Positions 60,059-64,000 of a DNA stretch of 64,000 nt are shown here, piece by piece. The notes below the pieces were generated by a model that saw nothing but the letters and a program-made list of their open reading frames with translations, was not told where the DNA came from and searched no databases. The translations under genes were made by a program, and so were the position numbers. Source of the DNA: Dyella caseinilytica (GTDB lineage: Bacteria > Pseudomonadota > Gammaproteobacteria > Xanthomonadales > Rhodanobacteraceae); the NCBI RefSeq assembly GCF_016865235.1, contig NZ_CP064030.1:4588001-4652000 (forward strand). The letters run 5' to 3'. How positions within the stretch are numbered: position 1 is the first letter of the stretch; each line of letters begins with the position of its first letter.

Positions 60059-61234
60059 TCAGCGCTGCACCATCCGTGCGAACCACTCCCAGCCGCGCAC
60101 GCGCTCGGCGATCAGTTTGAAGCTGGTCAGCATCGGCACCGCAAGTAACGCACCGGGCACGCCCCACAGCCAACCCCAGATCAACAGCCAGATCAGGATC
60201 GCGATCGGGCTGACGCGCATGCGCCGTCCCAAAATCATCGGCGCGATCAAATTGCCCTCGAACGCGGTCATGCAGGCAAAGCAGAACGCCGGCAGCAATG
60301 CGTGCGCGACGTCGTCGAAATGCACCAGTCCCACCAGCAGCAGTGTCGTGGTGGTGACAATGGCGCCGACGTAGGGAATGAAATTGGCGAACATCGCCAC
60401 CGTTCCCCATAACAACGGATCGGGCATGTGCAGCATGAACAACATGCCGGCGGTGGCCAGGCCGAGCGATGCGTTGATCACCACGGTGGTGAGGATATAA
60501 CGCGATACTTCAGTCTGAATGCCGCGCACGATGGTCACGGCATGGCGCTTGTAACCAAAGCTCGGCGCAATTTCGACCAGACGCCGCAGAATCAGGTCGC
60601 CGTAGACGAGAAAGAAGTAAACCAGCAGCAGCACCGTCAGCACCGCAGCCAGCACTTTCGGCGCATTGGCCAACACGTCCCACACACTGAACGCTACATC
60701 GCTGGGATTTTGTCCGGCGTCCGGACGTGTGGGATGGCCATTCACCAACGTCTGCGTCGCACGTCCCGCCGCTTCGAGTGGCCGGGTAATGTGTTCCAGC
60801 TTGGGAATGAAGCTGCGAATGGTCGACGGCGCGGTGTGCAACCAAGTGGTGGCAGGCTCGGCGAGCATGCTGATACCCGCGACGATGGCTGCGATCAGGG
60901 TGATCATCAGCACGCTCGCACCGAGCCAGCGTGGGATGCGATGGCGCGTGCCACGGGCGACGATCGGGTTCAGCGCCAACCCGATGAACGCCGCCAGCAC
61001 CAACGGAATCACCAACGCCTTGACCAGAGTGACGGTGTAAAGCAGGGCGAGGATCAGCATCGCGTTGAGCGTCATGCGGATCGCGCGCAAGTTCCAGCGC
61101 AGGCGATAGACGCCCTGCGTCGCCTGTTTGATCTGCTTGGGAGTAAGCACAGCAGCCGGAGCTGGCGCTGTTCCTTGCGATGCTCCGGCCACGGGCGCAT
61201 TGCTTTGCAATGCCGTGGGCTCGATGCCGGTCAT
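60059..61234 (-). CDS. AI-2E family transporter (PerM-type permease), 391 aa
   Basis: This is a multi-pass inner-membrane protein of the AI-2E/PerM family: LILALLYTVTLVKALVIPLV, LAAFIGLALNPIVARGTR, the central VFLVYGDLILRRLVE-type segment, and the ending FANFIPYVGAIVTTTTLLLV, NLIAPMILGRRMRVSP and WGWLWGVPGALLAVPMLTSF. Members are diverse exporters, some antiporters, and the name does not prove AI-2 transport. The start overlaps the next upstream gene by four bases (61231-61234), so it sits in an operon of small envelope genes. Confidence 0.9.
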   Translation of the reverse strand: MTGIEPTALQSNAPVAGASQGTAPAPAAVLTPKQIKQATQGVYRLRWNLRAIRMTLNAMLILALLYTVTLVKALVIPLVLAAFIGLALNPIVARGTRHRIPRWLGASVLMITLIAAIVAGISMLAEPATTWLHTAPSTIRSFIPKLEHITRPLEAAGRATQTLVNGHPTRPDAGQNPSDVAFSVWDVLANAPKVLAAVLTVLLLVYFFLVYGDLILRRLVEIAPSFGYKRHAVTIVRGIQTEVSRYILTTVVINASLGLATAGMLFMLHMPDPLLWGTVAMFANFIPYVGAIVTTTTLLLVGLVHFDDVAHALLPAFCFACMTAFEGNLIAPMILGRRMRVSPIAILIWLLIWGWLWGVPGALLAVPMLTSFKLIAERVRGWEWFARMVQR

Positions 61235-61542
61235 GTGTCGTCGCTATCTTGATCGTTGTCGCTATCGTCCATGCCCAATTCGGCGATCAGACGGGTGCCG
61301 TGCGCCACGATATCGGCGATGCCGGTGCTGATCATCGAGGCCATGCCCGGCACGCGCAGCGCACCGACACCCACGCTGCCAAGCACGAAACCCGCGCCAG
61401 CAGCAGCGCCGACCGTGGTCAGCGGATGACGATGACCGCGGGCCAACAGGGCTGCCGCGGGCGTTGCAAGCTCATTGCGGTGCATCGCCACGCGCTCACG
61501 CGCTTTGCGGACTTTTTCGATCTGCTTAAACAAGCTCGTCAC
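61231..61542 (-). CDS. Small hypothetical protein with a glycine-rich hydrophobic region, 103 aa
   Basis: The protein has a basic N-terminal half (LFKQIEKVRKARERVAMHRN) and a hydrophobic glycine-rich centre (PLTTVGAAAGAGFVLGSVGV). The tail is very acidic (MDDSDNDQDSDDT). This looks like a small membrane-associated protein like others found beside holin-X-type genes; no family is certain. It overlaps the AI-2E gene by four bases and the upstream holin-like gene by four, so all three are translated together. Confidence 0.75.
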   Translation of the reverse strand: MTSLFKQIEKVRKARERVAMHRNELATPAAALLARGHRHPLTTVGAAAGAGFVLGSVGVGALRVPGMASMISTGIADIVAHGTRLIAELGMDDSDNDQDSDDT

Positions 61543-62003
61543 GGTTCCCCCTTCTCCGCCTCGATATCCTGCTCAGCCTTTTGCAGGGTATCGCGCATGA
61601 TCGCACGCCATTCCTGCCGGGTGGCAGGCAGGCTCATCCAATGCATGCAACGGCGGAAGAGCAGGATCGCGCCCAACAGCGCCAGCACCTCGAGCACGGC
61701 CAGCACCAGGAAGGCGAAAATCCAGGAGTTGAGCCACTTGGCCAGCACCAAGCCGATCAGGCCGAGCACGGTAAGGCCGAGGCCGACGCCCGCCACCGTA
61801 GCGACCAGACCCGCAACCAGCATCCAGGAAACGGCAGCTCGGGCCAGCCCCAGCTCGGCCGCCAACAGGTTCAGTTGGGCACCGAACAACTGGCGCACCG
61901 CGCGCCATATCTGGCCTAGCTCATCGAGCAGACCGGCTGGCGCCGGCCCGGACGGCGGCTCGGCTGGCCCGGCCGCCTCGTTATCGCGCACGGAATCATG
62001 CAT
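61539..62003 (-). CDS. Holin-X-type (PF07332) membrane protein, 154 aa
   Basis: The protein has two strong hydrophobic segments: VSWMLVAGLVATVAGVGLGL with TVLGLIGLVLAKWL, and SWIFAFLVLAVLEVLALLGA. A hydrophilic N-terminal region rich in proline precedes them and a charged tail follows. This is the layout of the Phage_holin_3_6/holin-X family. Many such genes are chromosomal and not phage related; they occur with DUF883 genes, as here, and are thought to act on the envelope under stress. No lysis genes are near, so a true holin is unlikely. Confidence 0.82.
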   Translation of the reverse strand: MHDSVRDNEAAGPAEPPSGPAPAGLLDELGQIWRAVRQLFGAQLNLLAAELGLARAAVSWMLVAGLVATVAGVGLGLTVLGLIGLVLAKWLNSWIFAFLVLAVLEVLALLGAILLFRRCMHWMSLPATRQEWRAIMRDTLQKAEQDIEAEKGEP

Positions 62004-62036
62004 CGCTTCACCGCCTCCGTGCTGAAACCATGGTTA

Positions 62037-62408
62037 TCAGCGACGAAGAATACGGCCGAGCAGCCAGCCTGCGCCCAGGGCGATGGCCACTGCCTGCACC
62101 GGTTTCTCGCGCACGTAGTCGCGCACTTCGTCCAGCCATTCGTCGGCGCGATCCTTCGCCTGGTCCATGGCGGCGCGCCCACGCTCTTTGGCATCGGCCA
62201 CTTTGTCGGAAGTGCGGTTGGCAGCACCTGCGGCCTTGTCGGTGGCGCGGTGCAGGCCTTCCTCAAGATGGTCGGCAGCGCGTGAGAACTTTTCTTTGCT
62301 GGTGGCAACGGCCTCGGATGTGGCCTGCTTGATGCGCTCGGCGCCGTGGTCGATGCGTTCGTGGATGTCGTGCTCGGGCGTCTCGTGTGCCTGGACTTCT
62401 TTGTTCAT
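62037..62408 (-). CDS. DUF883 (ElaB/YqjD-like) membrane-anchored protein, 123 aa
   Basis: The N-terminal two thirds is a charged helical region (HERIDHGAERIKQATSEAVA, LEEGLHRATDKAAGAANRTS, DRADEWLDEVRDYVREKPVQ). It is followed by one C-terminal transmembrane helix (AVAIALGAGWLLGRILRR). This is the form of ElaB/YqjD, which anchors ribosomes to the membrane in stationary phase in E. coli; that function is known there, inferred here. ATG 62408 follows CGGAGAATGTC; the frame from 62435 is longer but lacks a ribosome site. Confidence 0.88.
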   Translation of the reverse strand: MNKEVQAHETPEHDIHERIDHGAERIKQATSEAVATSKEKFSRAADHLEEGLHRATDKAAGAANRTSDKVADAKERGRAAMDQAKDRADEWLDEVRDYVREKPVQAVAIALGAGWLLGRILRR

Positions 62409-62479
62409 GACATTCTCCGATGGCAAGGTCTTCACTTTAGCGGGTTGCCGGCCCGTTGGCTGAACCGCCGCTGCGCCGT

Positions 62480-62635
62480 TCAGCTAGCTCGCCGCAAGAA
62501 GGCGACCACGGCCAGGATCAGAAACAGTACAAACAATACTCTGGCAATCCAGGCCGCGGTACCGGCGATGCCGGTAAATCCGAGAAGGGCTGCGATGACA
62601 GCGATAACCAAAAAAACCAGGGCGTAATGCAACAT
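62480..62635 (-). CDS. DUF1328 (YtjA-type) small membrane protein, 51 aa
   Basis: The 51-residue protein begins MLHYALVFLVIAVIAALLGF and continues TGIAGTAAWIARVLFVLFLI to a basic end (FLRRAS). It is almost entirely hydrophobic, with two transmembrane helices around a glycine turn. This is a clear DUF1328 member, a family of small stress-related membrane proteins of unknown role. Start ATG 62635 follows the ribosome site GAGGAGCGCC. It stands upstream of the DUF883 gene on the same strand. Confidence 0.9.
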   Translation of the reverse strand: MLHYALVFLVIAVIAALLGFTGIAGTAAWIARVLFVLFLILAVVAFLRRAS

Positions 62636-62771
62636 GAAGGCGCTCCTCGTGAAACCGGGGCGTCATGAAACGCCGCCCCGTTCCCTCATGTTCCACATCA
62701 CACGCCGTCTGGGCGTGAAGGTTGCGCGGTGTAACTTTTATGGCTCGCCGTTGCGTTCAGCGTCACGCCAT

Positions 62772-63395
62772 TCAGGCTGGCACAGCCGGATTGAGGCTGT
62801 AGGTGCCAGTGAGCGTCGCTTCTGCCAGCACATGCCCGTTCATGGCAGCACGCAACTGGGCGAGCGTAAATCCCTGCGCCAGCGGCAACGCTTCCGTGTC
62901 CAGCGCGTAAATGTGGAAGTGGTAATGATGGACCAGCGTATCGTTCCACGGCGGGCACGGGCCGTCGTAACCCAGATAGGTGCCGCCCATATCGGCATCG
63001 CCGGCAAACCAGTGGGTGTAGTCGTTGACGCCCTGCACGCTGCCGGGCGGACCGAACGGCTGCTGCTTGCCGCGCGGCGTGATCTCGTCGCTGCAGGCGC
63101 CTTCCGCCAGTTCGGCGCATTCCACGGGAATGTTCGCCATCAGCCAGTGCACGAATTCCACACGTGGCAGATCGGCCGGCACAGTGCGGCCCTCTTTGTT
63201 TACGTCATCCGGCTTGCTGGGCACATCGGTATCGATGACGGCGAGTACGAAGGACCGGGTTCCATCCGGCGCGCCCTTCCAGGCCAGGTGCGGGCTGTAG
63301 TTGTCCGACAGGGCGACAGGGCTACCGGATTTGCCGAACGCCAATGTGGACGGAATCGGTGCACCGTGCTGGAAGTTGTCGCTGCGTAACTGCAT
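62772..63395 (-). CDS. YbhB/YbcL (Raf kinase inhibitor-like, PEBP) protein, 207 aa
   Basis: This phosphatidylethanolamine-binding-type protein shows SPHLAWKGAPDGTRSFVLAV, DTDVP, the ligand-binding stretch VEFVHWLMANIP and the C-terminal GYDGPCPPWNDTLVHHYHFH and IYALDTEALPLAQG. Bacterial members (YbhB, YbcL) have no settled function. The start ATG 63395 is chosen because CGGAGATTTTC lies before it; the frame from 63518 would add 41 residues unlike the family. No signal peptide is seen from the chosen start. Confidence 0.9.
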   Translation of the reverse strand: MQLRSDNFQHGAPIPSTLAFGKSGSPVALSDNYSPHLAWKGAPDGTRSFVLAVIDTDVPSKPDDVNKEGRTVPADLPRVEFVHWLMANIPVECAELAEGACSDEITPRGKQQPFGPPGSVQGVNDYTHWFAGDADMGGTYLGYDGPCPPWNDTLVHHYHFHIYALDTEALPLAQGFTLAQLRAAMNGHVLAEATLTGTYSLNPAVPA

Positions 63396-63567
63396 GAAAA
63401 TCTCCGGTAAGCCTGGGAAAGCCTTTGAGGTTGGGGCAAGGTCAAGATGACGCAAGTCAGTGCTTGCCACCACGCAATCCCACCCCCATGTCGCCGCCGA
63501 GCTTAACGCGATCGCCATGATCCGGTCGTGACAGCTCTGCTAAGTTAGGCATTCGCAGGGAGGATGC

Positions 63568-64000
63568 ATGGGCGTGAGCGAACTTGACGACTTGAGTACC
63601 TTGGTGCGTGCTGCCACGCCCTTGCTGGTGATCGAGACGGTGGACGAACAGCGAGTGATCGAATGCTTCCGGCATGTGATTGCCCAATCGCTCTATCCGC
63701 TTTGGCGTTGGACCATGACCGATGGCCTGGAACGCCTTGATTTCAATGGTCCGCGCGATCAGGACATTGCGCCTGACGCCACCTCTACGCTCAATGCCAT
63801 TCGCGATGCCGAGCAACGCGGCATCTACCTGCTGTTCGATTTCCTTCCCTGCCTGCAATACGCGATGTCACAGCGGCAGATGCGCGAAATCGTGCAGCGC
63901 GAACATTCGGCCGCACATACGCTGGTGCTGGTGGGCGCGAAAGTGGAACTGCCGCAGGAACTCGATGCACTGGCCACACGGGTGCCACTGTCGCTGCCGG
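63568..64000 (+). CDS. N-terminal part of an AAA+ ATPase-like protein (Ycf46-type, partial)
   Basis: The gene starts at ATG 63568 after GGAGGATGC and is open to the window edge, giving 144 residues. The sequence VSELDDLSTLVRAATPLLVI, ETVDEQRVIECFRHVIAQ, RDAEQRGIYLLFDFLPCLQY and HTLVLVGAKVELPQELDALA fits the N-terminal region of Ycf46-like AAA ATPases, where a RecA-like domain precedes the AAA+ core. The Walker motifs would lie beyond the window, so this is a provisional call. Confidence 0.7.
   Translation, partial: MGVSELDDLSTLVRAATPLLVIETVDEQRVIECFRHVIAQSLYPLWRWTMTDGLERLDFNGPRDQDIAPDATSTLNAIRDAEQRGIYLLFDFLPCLQYAMSQRQMREIVQREHSAAHTLVLVGAKVELPQELDALATRVPLSLP

Noticed and set aside
61539..62003. 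The holin-X-type gene as a phage lysis gene
   Set aside because: There is no endolysin or phage context, and the gene lies among chromosomal envelope-stress genes.

Overview
The window is high-GC gammaproteobacterial chromosome. Gene content and style point to the Xanthomonadales, most likely Rhodanobacteraceae (Dyella, Rhodanobacter or Luteibacter-like). The reasons are a Xanthomonas-type chromosomal integron, palindromic GTCATTCCCG repeats, a complete Entner-Doudoroff operon and many tandem RND pumps. The taxon is an inference; no rRNA, tRNA or CRISPR array was recognised.

Layout. 1-2016: tail of a probable TetR repressor, a palindromic operator and two overlapping SDR oxidoreductases. 2124-6926: the large helicase Lhr, whose reading frame contains genomic repeat elements at two places. 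7019-14177: a sedentary chromosomal integron with an intact minus-strand integrase (RKHRHY residues all present), an attI junction at 8175-8181 and thirteen plus-strand cassettes separated by thirteen related attC sites. The cassettes encode five small membrane proteins, one exported protein, DUF4262, DUF1801, a GFA enzyme, a group II truncated haemoglobin, a pyrimidine-dimer glycosylase and two unknowns. 14194-15932: methyltransferase, VOC protein and DUF2199 protein without visible attC sites.

15952-23966: NTF2-like protein, exported S10 peptidase, and a zwf-pgl-edd-eda operon running away from a divergent GntR/UTRA regulator. 24186-26729: a cobalamin riboswitch, then an unusual 266-base multi-branched inverted-repeat structure, then a BtuB-like TonB receptor. 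26969-37083: three consecutive paralogous RND permeases with no fusion protein or outer-membrane channel. 37138-39657: DUF6916, a GNAT acetyltransferase and three collar-domain (MdpB-like) proteins, facing a 1783-residue Ig-repeat autotransporter at 39975-45326.

45456-52603: DUF3617 protein, secreted acid phosphatase/phospholipase C, Tat-exported multicopper oxidase, glnA with a sigma-54 promoter and an NtrC-type site, and uppP. 52682-59884: a LysR regulator divergent from a complete MexEF-OprN-like tripartite pump. 60059-63395: AI-2E family permease, small envelope or stress proteins (holin-X-like, DUF883, DUF1328) and a YbhB-like protein. 63568-64000: start of an ATPase-like gene cut by the window edge.

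The strongest items for a second look are the integron cassettes of unknown function, the branched structure between the B12 riboswitch and btuB, the repeats translated within lhr, and the permease-only RND triplication.
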